From the IMG/VR virus record IMGVR_UViG_3300027867_000003, positions 1 to 64,000 of that record: a stretch of 64,000 nt of DNA; one strand, written 5' to 3'. The DNA is from a virus. Of this stretch, positions 1 through 9,281 are shown piece after piece. Position numbers and translations under genes: made by a program. Below the pieces are notes generated by a model that saw only the letters and a program-made list of their open reading frames with translations, was not told the origin of the DNA and ran no database searches. The number at the start of each line of letters is the position of its first letter. The first letter of the stretch is position 1.

Positions 1-12
1 TTAGACCCTTCT

Positions 13-87
13 TCACAGCCCCGCTTTCAATTTATCTTCAACATCGGCGAGGGCGGTTTTCTGTCCTCTGGGAGTTCTTCGAGGCAT
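13..87 (-). CDS. small basic protein, 24 aa
   Basis: An ATG at 87 opens a 24-codon frame beginning MPRRTPRGQKTAL, basic at the N-terminus. A purine-rich stretch with AGG lies about ten bases upstream. Its TGA overlaps a GTG at 16 that could start a further gene running out of the window, the kind of stop/start overlap seen throughout this arm. No family recognised. It may be a real small late gene or chance. Confidence 0.35.
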   Translation of the reverse strand: MPRRTPRGQKTALADVEDKLKAGL

Positions 88-97
88 CACATTTTTC

Positions 98-436
98 CTA
101 AGAGATTTGAACGCCTGAGATCGCCATAGTCACGGTGTTCCCAGCACTCGCAGCAGCCCAAATTGAACTGAGGGCAGGCAATATATGCCCAACCAAATCC
201 GTGCCGTTCCAGGTCTCCGTAGCGGCGATGGATCGTTGGGTCGTTATTGCATTCTCCGCACTCGCTGCAACACCGTGAGGAACAATATAAATCGTTACTG
301 TGTGCGCGTTGGCGATATCAGTATTGGTGAACGTGGCTTTGTCGATTCGAGTCCGAATTGACGAACTGGTATAATATTGCACCGGGGCAGCCGTCAATTG
401 AACTGGCGCCACTATGGAAATCGGTGTGATGGACAT
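98..436 (-). CDS. putative small virion protein
   Basis: 112 aa, Ser/Thr/Ala-rich and beta-like, with no signal peptide and no cysteine. It resembles the small phage proteins found near fibre genes that describe a position-wise mean/variance-like beta fold, but I cannot name the family with certainty. It is the last well-supported gene of the minus-strand structural operon in this window. Role inferred from position: minor tail or decoration protein. Confidence 0.65.
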   Translation of the reverse strand: MSITPISIVAPVQLTAAPVQYYTSSSIRTRIDKATFTNTDIANAHTVTIYIVPHGVAASAENAITTQRSIAATETWNGTDLVGHILPALSSIWAAASAGNTVTMAISGVQIS

Positions 437-445
437 CGACTTATA

Positions 446-643
446 TTAGGTCATAACGAAGACAACAGGGATGAGAGAGATTGTCTCTAGAGAGGCGGTG
501 ATTTCCCGCACTACATCTCTTGAATGCCCCTTCCCTAAATCAACAACCGAAACCTCTCGAACAACGGACCGCACGAAAGCCGTTGGGGTTTCAGTCGAAC
601 TGATTTCCCGCACTACATCGTCAACGAATCCCGTATTTGCCAT
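446..643 (-). CDS. small protein with three VVRE repeats
   Basis: 65 aa. The core VVRE occurs three times (VVREISS, VVREVSV, VVREITA), spaced about 15-18 residues, and the C-terminus is hydrophobic. The DNA behind the first and third repeats is nearly identical, suggesting recent internal duplication. It lies two bases from the large gene upstream. Function unknown; probably a minor structural or assembly peptide. Confidence 0.55.
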   Translation of the reverse strand: MANTGFVDDVVREISSTETPTAFVRSVVREVSVVDLGKGHSRDVVREITASLETISLIPVVFVMT

Positions 644-644
644 T

Positions 645-2168
645 TTAGCTTGCTATCCCTGGTCCCGCAGTTGCAGCATTAACACCACTTCCGGTCCATG
701 AAGATCCAGTATTTGGGTCCGTGTCGAAGCTAGACGAAACCCACACGGCGCCAGTAGCAAGACCAGTATCGGCAACTGACCCAGTTCCGTCTGTGACGCC
801 GCTTAGGACATGCAACGCTAGCCCACGAGCCCCGGTGTCTAAATGTGCTACAGCCCTAACATCCATCCCCCATACCCTAATAGGAGTCGTCGTCAATGCG
901 GGAAAGGTATATAAATCCTCATTTCCTACAGTTGAGGAACTAATTGACGATGTGTCGTCTGGAGCAACTCTTTGGGCCTCACTTTCCCAATTCGTTGCCG
1001 TCCCCGAGCAATCACCCCAAATCTCATATTCATCTTGCCCTGTCGTCATAGCCGGTGCTGGATTGGGTGCCCCGGCAGAATATGTATTTGCGGCCCGCGC
1101 GGCCAATTTTGTCGTCAAGTCGATTAGGGCATAATTAAGTTGAGTGTCAGTTATGAAGCCGATCCAATATGGTGTTCCCGCCGTCAGAGCTACACCACCG
1201 ACTATTGTGCTGCTCAGAGGCGTTCCATCAACGCAGCCAACAACCTCAGTCCCGGTTCCTAACAATGTATGGGGAGCGCTCGATACCTCGGAATACACGA
1301 CTGACTTGAATTTTGCCCCCGAATTCGTTGTCAATGGAACACAGAAAACACTACCGAGGGTGCAGTTGACGTCCGAAATGCAGCGGACAAGAAATAACGA
1401 TCCTACAATCGTGGCCTGAGTGTTAGTTGTTGAATAAATTGCGTGGGCAGCGATTCCAGCAGGGACTATTAAATTCCCTCCGTTGGTAAATTGAGTTTGA
1501 TAATCCCCCGTTGGCCATTGGGTTTCAATCCGAATAGCGTCTGTACAGAATGTGTCGTCAGTCCCCGACATCAATTGAAGATCGTCAATAGCCATACCCC
1601 CATCACCGCCAGATTCGATTCCAAAGACTTGATAGAGATTAAAATAACTATTCGCACTGACAATAGTATTTCCAGTTCCCGTCAATATGGGAACCGCATC
1701 AAGATAGATGGTATAAGCTCCTGTTGAGCTAAATGTGATGTCGCCACTTAAAACGTGAATAGTGTTCAGATTTATCGAACTCCCACTTGAGGCAATCAGG
1801 GTTCCATTGCCGCGATAGAGGGAAATTCGCCCCGTAGTTTCCACCTTAATGTAACATTGCCGGGTTGCGTTGTCAAAGAAAGCAATTCCATTATGGCCAA
1901 TTAGACCATCATAGAATCTCATTGAGAATAATATTCGGCTATAATTTGCTGTAAGGGTCTTCGAGAGCCAAGTCTGAACACCGTCACCGTTGCTTAGGAG
2001 GGCATATCCTGTTGACGACAACCCCTGCACAACATTAAATGTTCCATTGGTAACGTTGTATTCTTGTTGGAGAAGTTGATTCAATGTCAACTGACCGGGG
2101 CCGCCTAGTATAATGCCGGGCGGCCCATATTTGTCCATACCATCTTTATGGACCGTTACATTGGGCAT
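645..2168 (-). CDS. putative tail fibre / receptor-contact protein
   Basis: 507 aa, rich in Gly, Ser, Thr and Asn, predicted mostly beta. The central part (about residues 75-200) reads like a concanavalin/LamG-type beta sandwich, and the C-terminal part has further beta repeats. The N-terminus contains a short GGPGQLTLNQLLQQ segment like phage fibre attachment regions. It follows a smaller structural protein in the tail end of the late operon. The fibre role is inferred from composition and position. Confidence 0.6.
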   Translation of the reverse strand: MPNVTVHKDGMDKYGPPGIILGGPGQLTLNQLLQQEYNVTNGTFNVVQGLSSTGYALLSNGDGVQTWLSKTLTANYSRILFSMRFYDGLIGHNGIAFFDNATRQCYIKVETTGRISLYRGNGTLIASSGSSINLNTIHVLSGDITFSSTGAYTIYLDAVPILTGTGNTIVSANSYFNLYQVFGIESGGDGGMAIDDLQLMSGTDDTFCTDAIRIETQWPTGDYQTQFTNGGNLIVPAGIAAHAIYSTTNTQATIVGSLFLVRCISDVNCTLGSVFCVPLTTNSGAKFKSVVYSEVSSAPHTLLGTGTEVVGCVDGTPLSSTIVGGVALTAGTPYWIGFITDTQLNYALIDLTTKLAARAANTYSAGAPNPAPAMTTGQDEYEIWGDCSGTATNWESEAQRVAPDDTSSISSSTVGNEDLYTFPALTTTPIRVWGMDVRAVAHLDTGARGLALHVLSGVTDGTGSVADTGLATGAVWVSSSFDTDPNTGSSWTGSGVNAATAGPGIAS

Positions 2169-2170
2169 AA

Positions 2171-2812
2171 CTAACCTCGGGTTCCCGAAAGGGTCATGGA
2201 AAACCCCGCAGCCGTAGCATCAGCCACCGCCGGTGCAATAATTCGAAGGACATCGCCCGTCGCAAACGTGGGGGCCAGATTATTGACCGTTGAATAACTT
2301 ATATTAACACTTCCACCCTGAATCGTGGCAGACCCAATATTCTTAAAAGTATCTGGCGTCGCAGCAAGAGCCTGGTCGATATCGAGAACCACTTTAGCCG
2401 TCGGTGCAATCTGTAATGTTCCAGTCGAGCCTTCAAAATTCGCGGGGAAGTTTAGCGCCCGGTCAGTCGTGAAACGAAGAAGGACTTGATTAGCCGCAGG
2501 AACAACTCCACTACCATTATACATGATTATGTCATACGGGGCCGGCGTTGGCGGGGGCGTTGTAGCTTGTTCGACGAGAGACTGAATATATCCTGGGCTC
2601 GGAATCAGATTCTCTAAGTCTGATATTTTCGCATAGACCGTTGGGTCAGGCGCGGGCGCTGGATTGCTCGCCGCGTCCGATGCACCTTGGACATTTGTTA
2701 TTAGGGATTGCAAAAATCGATACCAAGTTTGATTGATCGTTCCATCAAGATTTACTAAGGGTGTCTGAGGGGTTGGTAGGTAAATTGTTGGGGCGGGATT
2801 GGAAGCAGTCAT
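2171..2812 (-). CDS. hypothetical structural protein
   Basis: 213 aa. The N-terminus has a helical TWYRFLQSLI segment, followed by a Pro/Ala-rich linker (about 50-95) and a beta-rich C-terminal half. This head-linker-beta layout is common in phage adaptor or fibre-base proteins. It sits between the gp10-like gene and the fibre-like gene. No specific family recognised. Confidence 0.55.
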   Translation of the reverse strand: MTASNPAPTIYLPTPQTPLVNLDGTINQTWYRFLQSLITNVQGASDAASNPAPAPDPTVYAKISDLENLIPSPGYIQSLVEQATTPPPTPAPYDIIMYNGSGVVPAANQVLLRFTTDRALNFPANFEGSTGTLQIAPTAKVVLDIDQALAATPDTFKNIGSATIQGGSVNISYSTVNNLAPTFATGDVLRIIAPAVADATAAGFSMTLSGTRG

Positions 2813-2836
2813 AATTATTCGCTAAAGCGGCCATCA

Positions 2837-4387
2837 TTATTCAAAAGTTGCTCCGACTAAGGCGACAGGGAATTTATCAGCAGAAGATAATTCGAATATC
2901 CGATCATAGCCTTTGGCCATCCTGAGACTTCCGAGACGGTTGAATTTAACTCGGCGAGCGGTCTGACCTACAGGACCGCAGGATTGAATTAACTGAGGCC
3001 CCCAAGTATAACCCCCGTCATCAGACCATCGAAGTGCAACGTTCGGTGGGGAGGAATTCAGGGGCAAATTTGTCGTTCCGATACCGCCCGTTTCCATATC
3101 GATCATCAGATAATTGAATCTTAGGAGCCGCCCCGTTGGGGGTTGCTGAATCGCTCGCCAACTCCGAAGCCAGGCCCGAGTATTTCCGTTGTCGTCGAAG
3201 GTATTTAGATTATAGTAATAGATATTCCCGTTGCGATAATCACCGACCAAACTAAGACCTGCAAAGCTGGCAGCGCAATTACCCCAATGTCGATGAGGAA
3301 GGCCGTCCGTGGAGGAATAGGCGGCCCTTTGATGCCACATAGGAACCCCAGCCATTTGGCTCACAGTGTCATCGTAGACCCACGTTTGATCCCCACTTGG
3401 AGATGAGAGGACATAAAATTGATGCCCCTCTTGTTGGTAACAATATCCTATAGCATCTGACGGGTTGGGCCACGCCTGAATTTGTCGCTCTATCGCGTGA
3501 GTCGATATCCTCTGATAGGAATATTGAATCAACTTAACCACAATTCCCTCGCCCTGGGCATTCTGTGCGAGCATGAAAAACGTTTCACCTGACCGCCTCA
3601 CCGAGCCGGGAGCCAAGCATCCAACTTCCATATGTGGCCCAACCTCTCGGCCGAATGTAAAATTGGGTGTTCCATTATTGTTCCAGACCTCTGTATTTCT
3701 TTGTTTCATTACAAAGATTTCATTACGAGTCGAGATCATTTTGACTATTGGATCTGGCTCAACTGACGCTTGGGCGAACTGAAGAGTGGGCCAATTAGTG
3801 AAATCGACTTCATTCGACTGAAATAGATTATAAGTTCCGGGCTGATTTATGAGTCCAAAGCCGTCGTTCTGAACGATGCTCATTCCGACGAAAATTGCCA
3901 AATCAACCCCATTATCTTCCATTGTGACGAACGTGTCGGAGTTCGTCGGTGTGAAGGGCAGGTTGGCAATAGAAAACCCCGGAACTACAGTTCCTTTGGA
4001 ATATAAATACCCTCCTGGACCGCCGATCCCTGTAGCTGAGATCATAGTTACGTTGAAATTTTGATCGACAGAATATAGGCCGTTCCCGCTTACGACATAG
4101 AGCAGTTGTTGCGGAATTAGGGATGTCCCGGTGGCTCCTGAGCTTAAGGTCGCAATATGCATCTCCCGAATGGGGCCAGTTCCGATGGTGAGAAGGGATG
4201 TTAGTCCGGGGGCTCCATAGAGTGCCCCAATTTCCTTTCCGGTATGCGTTTCGACAATTTCGGGATAAACGTTAATTGCCTGTTGATCGGCCAATCGGCC
4301 CGAACGGGACATATAGGCTGGGCCGAAGATCGGCGACTTAATCGGAAGGGGTTGGTTTTGTTGGCCTAGCATATTCTGTTTAGCCAC
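2837..4387 (-). CDS. P22 gp10-like packaged-DNA stabilisation protein
   Basis: 516 aa, close to the P22 gp10 length (about 470). The N-terminus shows the family pattern: SRSGRLADQQAINVYPEIVE, then GALYGAPGL, with later beta-propeller-like repeats including DGGYTWGPQL. In P22-like phages this protein forms the hexameric plug region that seals the portal after packaging and receives the tail. Two gp4-like genes lie upstream in the same operon, as expected for head completion. The family assignment is from memory of the motif and gene order. Confidence 0.82.
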   Translation of the reverse strand: MAKQNMLGQQNQPLPIKSPIFGPAYMSRSGRLADQQAINVYPEIVETHTGKEIGALYGAPGLTSLLTIGTGPIREMHIATLSSGATGTSLIPQQLLYVVSGNGLYSVDQNFNVTMISATGIGGPGGYLYSKGTVVPGFSIANLPFTPTNSDTFVTMEDNGVDLAIFVGMSIVQNDGFGLINQPGTYNLFQSNEVDFTNWPTLQFAQASVEPDPIVKMISTRNEIFVMKQRNTEVWNNNGTPNFTFGREVGPHMEVGCLAPGSVRRSGETFFMLAQNAQGEGIVVKLIQYSYQRISTHAIERQIQAWPNPSDAIGYCYQQEGHQFYVLSSPSGDQTWVYDDTVSQMAGVPMWHQRAAYSSTDGLPHRHWGNCAASFAGLSLVGDYRNGNIYYYNLNTFDDNGNTRAWLRSWRAIQQPPTGRLLRFNYLMIDMETGGIGTTNLPLNSSPPNVALRWSDDGGYTWGPQLIQSCGPVGQTARRVKFNRLGSLRMAKGYDRIFELSSADKFPVALVGATFE

Positions 4388-4445
4388 TGATTAAACGCTG
4401 AACGTAATATGCGCCACAGCGAGACCGGCGGCCCTTCGCCGGGGA

Positions 4446-4862
4446 TCATTTCGACAGCGTGGCGATCCACCGCTTTTCCTTCTCGACCATGACCTGCGCC
4501 GCATAGCCGCGCGCATCAGCCTCGGTTTTCGGGTACACGGGCTCGTCCCGAGTGCCAGGCGAGATCACGCGCGGCGGTTTCTTGTTGGTCTGCGCGGCAA
4601 ACTTCGTGCCTTGGCAGCGGTGGCGTACGGCCTCGGCGGCATTGCACGGCACGCTCTTGTGCGCGATCACGTCGGTTGGGCGGACCAAAACCTGTGTGTA
4701 ACCGAGCGTGTTGTCGGGTGCCTTGACCGTATAGCGGCAGAGCCAGCCGACTTTGGTAATCTCTTGGCAGGCAGCAGTGGGCTGAGCTTTGGCATCAACG
4801 AGAGTAGCTGCCGTGGCTGGTTCTGAGAGCATCAACAACAGAAGCGCGAGAAATCGGATCAT
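4446..4862 (-). CDS. secreted hypothetical protein
   Basis: 138 aa. The N-terminus is a clear Sec signal peptide (MIRFLALLLLML, then SEPATA before a likely cleavage at about residue 19). The mature part has four cysteines and is basic. The gene is markedly GC-rich compared with the gp10-like gene beside it and resembles small periplasmic bacterial proteins, so it may be host-derived. Exported phage proteins can act in superinfection exclusion or receptor masking, but nothing here proves that. Confidence 0.6.
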   Translation of the reverse strand: MIRFLALLLLMLSEPATAATLVDAKAQPTAACQEITKVGWLCRYTVKAPDNTLGYTQVLVRPTDVIAHKSVPCNAAEAVRHRCQGTKFAAQTNKKPPRVISPGTRDEPVYPKTEADARGYAAQVMVEKEKRWIATLSK

Positions 4863-4865
4863 CTT

Positions 4866-6272
4866 TTATTGCTCACAGTGGTAAGAGAAAGTGTCACCCG
4901 AAAAGCTGGCGTTGGCGACCGTAAATCCTGCCGTCGTCGCAGGAGCCATCGTGTAGGCCACGCTGCCGCTGACGGTGCAGTGCGGGGCGGTCGTATAGGC
5001 TGGCGTGCCTGAGAACGTCACGGTACAGCCGGTCGCCGTCGTCCCTTCCGTAACCGTACCTCCGGTATCGCTGGCTGTCGCGTCGAGCGCGGGCGATCCG
5101 CTGCCGCAGGAGGATAGTGTCGGCGCGCTACCAGTGTTGGCAATGTGATCGCCGAAGGAAACGAAGCCCTTGCCTGTTCGGATAGCATAGTTTGATGTTG
5201 ATCCGGTTTGATCTCCAACGAATATGCCATCCCTCTCCGTCGCGGCCCCCGACTCCCCTAGCACGTAAACACCAGCTATCTGATTTACCGTACCACCCGC
5301 ATCAAATGTATCTGCGACTACTCCCGCCAATAAAGTCGTTGTTCCGCCGCTTGACTCCGCAAATCCAAATGCCCCTACCGTTTGATCCGATGCCCCGCCG
5401 AAAATTTCTCCGTAGAACATCCCGCCATAATTTATCCTTATGTTTCCGCTCCCAAAAAACAGCGTTCCAGCATACATGCCTTTTAGGGCGTAGAAATTAT
5501 GACTGTTGCTGGATGGCACGACAAGAGAACCATAAATTTGTTGGTAAGTCTCAAATAAGGTGTCTGTATCTATCGAGGGATCTGCAAGTGCGTATATTGT
5601 AAGAGCGGTATCAAAATCACTGTCCGTCCTAGTCAAAAGGGCATTTAGCGCTAGACTTTGTGCCGTTTCTATTGGATAATTTATATCAAAAGCGTTCCAA
5701 TCTCCATTGCCAACGGCTAAGCCCGACGCGAAAGCGCCCTGGCTAAAGTCAGTCGCTGGTTGTGGAGTATTGCTACCGGATGCGCCTTGATCGTTATAGG
5801 AGGTTCCGCAGGCTATAGAGGCTTCGTATCCACCAACCGTCGTATAATCGGGGTTCGTCAGCCAAATATCGATGCCGGCAGCATTTGCTGGACACGCAGC
5901 AGGCGTAATAACATTGTAGTTCGTGCTGTCGAGCGTTGCATTGCCGGTCGTAATCGTCGTTGAGGGTGAACACGCGCTGGAACCAGTCGGCATTCTAAAG
6001 GCAACGCAATAGGCGTAGGTAGTGCTACCAGCCGTGCCGTGCGTCGTGACGGCCGGGGCAGCGGGGGGCGAAGTGCCGGGGACGTAGAGCAGGTTCGCGG
6101 CGTCGCCGCCGAAAGCGCCGCCGGCGTTGTATTGCACGGCGCCGTTGGTCCCGCCCGGCGTACTGCTGCCGCTGCCGCTCGGATTCCACAAATTTTGAGC
6201 CAAGGCTTCAGACGAAACGGAACTCAGAAAAACCGGGACCAACATGGAATATAAATTAAGTTTGTCCCTCAT
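4866..6272 (-). CDS. secreted fibre-like protein with mosaic composition
   Basis: 468 aa with a signal peptide (hydrophobic MLVPVFLSSVSS, cleavage near ALA|Q). It continues with a Gly-rich GSGSSTPGG linker and a GAVQYNAGGAFGG motif of the type seen in phage fibre and host cell-surface proteins. The two ends of the gene (about 4866-5140 and 5990-6272) are GC-rich and the middle is AT-richer, suggesting exchange of the central domain. The C-terminal 60 residues are compact with paired cysteines. Its ATG overlaps the stop of the upstream gene (ATGA). Confidence 0.6.
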   Translation of the reverse strand: MRDKLNLYSMLVPVFLSSVSSEALAQNLWNPSGSGSSTPGGTNGAVQYNAGGAFGGDAANLLYVPGTSPPAAPAVTTHGTAGSTTYAYCVAFRMPTGSSACSPSTTITTGNATLDSTNYNVITPAACPANAAGIDIWLTNPDYTTVGGYEASIACGTSYNDQGASGSNTPQPATDFSQGAFASGLAVGNGDWNAFDINYPIETAQSLALNALLTRTDSDFDTALTIYALADPSIDTDTLFETYQQIYGSLVVPSSNSHNFYALKGMYAGTLFFGSGNIRINYGGMFYGEIFGGASDQTVGAFGFAESSGGTTTLLAGVVADTFDAGGTVNQIAGVYVLGESGAATERDGIFVGDQTGSTSNYAIRTGKGFVSFGDHIANTGSAPTLSSCGSGSPALDATASDTGGTVTEGTTATGCTVTFSGTPAYTTAPHCTVSGSVAYTMAPATTAGFTVANASFSGDTFSYHCEQ

Positions 6273-6598
6273 CGTTGATCCATTGTAACAGGGGTCGATG
6301 TCATGTTGGCAATCCCATTGACCTGCTCCTGTGGGGGGAATTCATTTGAGGGCCACGTCAAACAGGCCCCGAAGGGAACCGTATATGACCCAGCTGAATT
6401 TATCCCAGGAACTGTTGCTCCAAAAGAGATGCCAATATTAGCCGCGGTACTAACGTTGCAAATAGATAGCTTTTGTCTGTTTTGAGCCGGAAAAATTGCC
6501 ATGGTCGGCGTGGTTCCGAGGGTCACTGCGGTTTGGGCCAAAGACTGGCTAGCCCACAAGAATGTTACAGAGAATGTAAATATCTTCCAGATCGACAC
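6269..6598 (-). CDS. secreted small virion-like protein
   Basis: 109 aa. GTG start at 6598, overlapping the TAG of the upstream gene (TAGTG). The signal peptide is MSIWKIFTFSVTFLWASQSLA|Q. The remainder (KLSICNVSTAANIGISFGAT, then a PFGACLTWPSNEF segment) resembles small phage proteins that normally lack a signal. Two cysteines remain after cleavage. Function unknown. Confidence 0.6.
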   Translation of the reverse strand: MSIWKIFTFSVTFLWASQSLAQTAVTLGTTPTMAIFPAQNRQKLSICNVSTAANIGISFGATVPGINSAGSYTVPFGACLTWPSNEFPPQEQVNGIANMTSTPVTMDQR

Positions 6599-7335
6599 TA
6601 GGAACTCCCACCAGGTGCATCTCTATAAATGTTCCAAGTAGCCTTAGATCGACTAACAATCTCGCTATCATATCGCCCTATGGTTTGGCGATAATTCGTT
6701 CTTTTGACATTTCCCTTTGTTACGGCAGCGGATTTAATCAGGGCCGGAGATAAGGCGGCCTCGGGGAAATAGATCGCCAATTCGATTGCCAAATTTCTCT
6801 TAAGGGCAATATCATAGCCCTCGGGGAGATTGGCTTCTTCGTCAAGATCAGGAAACTGTGTAAACGGGAGATAGCTGTCCCAGAAAGCGGTCCATCCAAT
6901 GTTGGGAATTGGGAAGAAATTCAATATGCCCCACGGAAATTGTGGATCGTAGAACAGATACATAGGGACATTCGCATTGACCTGAAGGATGTTCCCAATT
7001 TGGTTCCATTGGTCGCGCTGAATGACAGTAAGGGGATAGCGATTGCCAGTTTGGTCGAGAATATAGGCCGCTCCAGTTCCGTCACGGATTCGAAGTGGTC
7101 TTTGGGCATCAATGTCACCGCCAACGCCGATGGTGTAGGTGTACTTACCAGGTACGAATACAACGGATTGTTCTAGATAGGCGTAAGTTGTCATGGCCTC
7201 ATTAGACCATGAATCCAACATATCATTAAGAACTTCGAATCCCCTAGCCATGTCGGCATCACGCACGACTTCACCGGGGGAATAAATCTGAATAGATTCG
7301 AAACTATCAGTTATGATTCGGCGGGCAGTCGCCAC
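6598..7335 (-). CDS. P22 gp4-like head-completion protein, copy 2
   Basis: 245 aa. N-terminal pattern ARRIITDSFESIQIYSPGEV followed by a helix ending in LNDMLDSW is typical of P22 gp4-type tail accessory factors, which add to the portal as a dodecamer after DNA packaging. It is a paralogue of the gene at 7530-8246: both share the PGEV, RGFEVLNDMLD / RGLQLLNDMID and FPWGI / FPWGT blocks. A 55-aa basic gene lies between them. Confidence 0.78.
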   Translation of the reverse strand: MATARRIITDSFESIQIYSPGEVVRDADMARGFEVLNDMLDSWSNEAMTTYAYLEQSVVFVPGKYTYTIGVGGDIDAQRPLRIRDGTGAAYILDQTGNRYPLTVIQRDQWNQIGNILQVNANVPMYLFYDPQFPWGILNFFPIPNIGWTAFWDSYLPFTQFPDLDEEANLPEGYDIALKRNLAIELAIYFPEAALSPALIKSAAVTKGNVKRTNYRQTIGRYDSEIVSRSKATWNIYRDAPGGSS

Positions 7336-7346
7336 AGACGCGATTC

Positions 7347-7514
7347 CTACTTCTTCCCACGAACCTTCTTCAAATTGGGATTCTTCTTCTTTGCCCCCGG
7401 CGATGCTCGGCGGGTCGAGGCAGCTAGGATCGCCCCCGCTCGTTCTTCGCTAACACCTTCCTTAGCTGCGATCTTTGATTGAACGGCCTTGAATCCGGGA
7501 TGCCTCTTTGCCAT
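7347..7514 (-). CDS. small Lys/Arg-rich protein, 55 aa
   Basis: ATG at 7514 with an AGGAGA ribosome-binding site seven bases upstream; stop TAG at 7347. The protein starts MAKRHPGFKAVQSKIAAKEG and ends in a Lys-rich tail with KKKNPNLKK. Similar short basic peptides (HPGFKAVQ...I) are common beside phage structural genes. It may bind DNA or RNA; function unknown. Confidence 0.7.
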   Translation of the reverse strand: MAKRHPGFKAVQSKIAAKEGVSEERAGAILAASTRRASPGAKKKNPNLKKVRGKK

Positions 7515-7529
7515 CGATTTTCTCCTGTC

Positions 7530-8246
7530 CTACGGTCTCGGTGCCACCGGCACCTGGGGTTGACTGTTTCGGCGGCTCATCGCTCGACTTAGCCGGTTCG
7601 TTAGAGTTAAGAGGGTCTTTGTCTGCTGAGCTTCAGCCATCAACTCAGGCGAGGCCGGCATTCCATAATATGGGGCCGACTCTTTCGCTAGATTAGTCGT
7701 CAGAGCCAATTGTTCTCCCTGAGAGAGATTATAGTTCGTTGAGGGAAGAGCAAATCCGGTGACGCCATAGAGGCCGGGGAAATTGAGTGTCATAGCTCCG
7801 TTAGGAATCGGAGCGACCCAAATTGTGCCCCACGGAAAAGCCGGATTATAGAACATTGTATTTGGGACACCTGAGAGGCCCGAGGCCCCCGACAGACCCG
7901 CGGCGTTGAAAATGGAATTCCACTCCAATTCTGAGACGGAGTTGACATTCGTTGTTGAGGCACCCGAAGTGACGGTGGCAACCGCAGGACCCATCGCAAC
8001 GCGGAGTGGCCGGGGGGTACTGATGACGGCCCCATTTCCAATCGTATAGCTCTGAGTCGCATTCGCTAAGGCCGCCGAAACAGTTGAAACCGAGAATAGT
8101 TGGATTGAATCATCCAACCACTGATCGATCATATCATTGAGGAGTTGAAGGCCCCGCGACTGATCGGCGTCAGAGATCACTTCACCCGGAGCATAGACTC
8201 CGAGTTTTTGCAGGGCATCGGCAATAATGAGGCTCGCAGTGGTCAT
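7530..8246 (-). CDS. P22 gp4-like head-completion protein, copy 1
   Basis: 238 aa, with ADALQKLGVYAPGEV followed by RGLQLLNDMIDQWLDD, the gp4-family signature. The ATG overlaps the stop of the upstream gene (ATGA). The second copy is at 6598-7335. A phage normally carries one gp4; whether both copies assemble on the portal or form a mixed ring cannot be told from sequence. Confidence 0.78.
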   Translation of the reverse strand: MTTASLIIADALQKLGVYAPGEVISDADQSRGLQLLNDMIDQWLDDSIQLFSVSTVSAALANATQSYTIGNGAVISTPRPLRVAMGPAVATVTSGASTTNVNSVSELEWNSIFNAAGLSGASGLSGVPNTMFYNPAFPWGTIWVAPIPNGAMTLNFPGLYGVTGFALPSTNYNLSQGEQLALTTNLAKESAPYYGMPASPELMAEAQQTKTLLTLTNRLSRAMSRRNSQPQVPVAPRP

Positions 8247-9031
8247 GCAACAGATTCCTTATTCCGACGACCGGAAGCAGGCGACGACGGCATTACATGA
8301 GCCTCAGGAGTTTCTGGTTCAGGTTCCTCAGATTTCCACTTCGCCAAAATCGCAGCTTCTTCCTCAGGTGTTTTAGCCAATTCTGATTTATCACTTGGCC
8401 GACCGTTCTGATGAATCCATTTGGGCCATTGAGTCGGATCTAAAGTCGCCGGAAGCCGAGGATCATGAATAAGGACGCCGTTAACGAGGCGCGGATAACT
8501 TGGGTCAGGATCAATGTAATCGACATCAGGGTCTCGTTCAACCAAAATTCCGTTTTCCCACCGGGGATATTGGGTCGGAGTATATTCCTCCTCATTTATC
8601 GAGTCATCTAAAACTGATTCGAGCATTCGGCGATTGTAGTCGCCCGCCGGTTTCCAACCCTTTTCGAGCCACTCAGATTCTTCTTTCGAGTTCTTGACCA
8701 CTACGTCGGGAAATACCTCCGGCTCACCCTTAATAGTAAAGGTTCCAACGATTCGATTATTCTCGACCCTCGGTTCGACCCGAGCCTCAGTAGCATCCTT
8801 GTGGTCGGGATGACGAAGAATCTTCGGATATTCGTGATGGTCGGTCTTAACGGCGGGGGCTTCACCGAAGCAAAGATAGCCGCGAGCCCGATGCTCAGCT
8901 TCCTGAGCGACGCCATTGACCGTGACGTTGGGAAATTGTTCTGGGAAGCCAGGAGCATTCCCAATTCCCAACACGGCATTTCGATGCTGAGGGTGTGTTA
9001 GGACAATCGGATAACCCGGTTCAACGGCCAT
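8243..9031 (-). CDS. hypothetical protein with short internal repeats
   Basis: 262 aa, acidic and hydrophilic. Short repeats are visible: YPIVLTHPQHRNAV and YPKILRHPDHKDAT near the N-terminus, YPRWENGILVERDPD and YPRLVNGVLIHDP in the middle. The C-terminal 50 residues are Glu/Pro-rich and likely disordered. It lies in the head-completion part of the operon and overlaps the gp4-like gene. Perhaps a minor capsid or assembly protein; family not recognised. Confidence 0.6.
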   Translation of the reverse strand: MAVEPGYPIVLTHPQHRNAVLGIGNAPGFPEQFPNVTVNGVAQEAEHRARGYLCFGEAPAVKTDHHEYPKILRHPDHKDATEARVEPRVENNRIVGTFTIKGEPEVFPDVVVKNSKEESEWLEKGWKPAGDYNRRMLESVLDDSINEEEYTPTQYPRWENGILVERDPDVDYIDPDPSYPRLVNGVLIHDPRLPATLDPTQWPKWIHQNGRPSDKSELAKTPEEEAAILAKWKSEEPEPETPEAHVMPSSPASGRRNKESVA

Positions 9032-9281
9032 TGGGGGACTCCACGGATTTTGTCTTCGCTCTGGGTTTTGTTGTCATTGAATCCTGCTTTTGCTTCTGTT
9101 CCACAAGCTTACCGTAGAGAGCATAGACCTGCCGATAAGGCAGCTGCTCCAGGGCAAGCGCGATCGTGTTAAGCTCAGCCGGTGTTACAACAATCGTGTA
9201 ATCCCGCTCAGGCGATTGTTGGGCGAGGACAGGACTGTAGATTGTCGAGACTAAGATCGCTGTAAGAAGCAATAATCGCAC
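9021..9281 (-). CDS. small secreted protein
   Basis: 86 aa. Signal peptide MRLLLLTAILVSTIYSPVLA|QQ, then a short amphipathic helical region (PAELNTIALALEQLPYRQVY) and a basic tail. It overlaps the downstream gene by 11 bases and follows another signal-bearing gene. The helical part resembles small phage proteins of unknown function that carry no signal peptide. Confidence 0.6.
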   Translation of the reverse strand: MRLLLLTAILVSTIYSPVLAQQSPERDYTIVVTPAELNTIALALEQLPYRQVYALYGKLVEQKQKQDSMTTKPRAKTKSVESPNGR

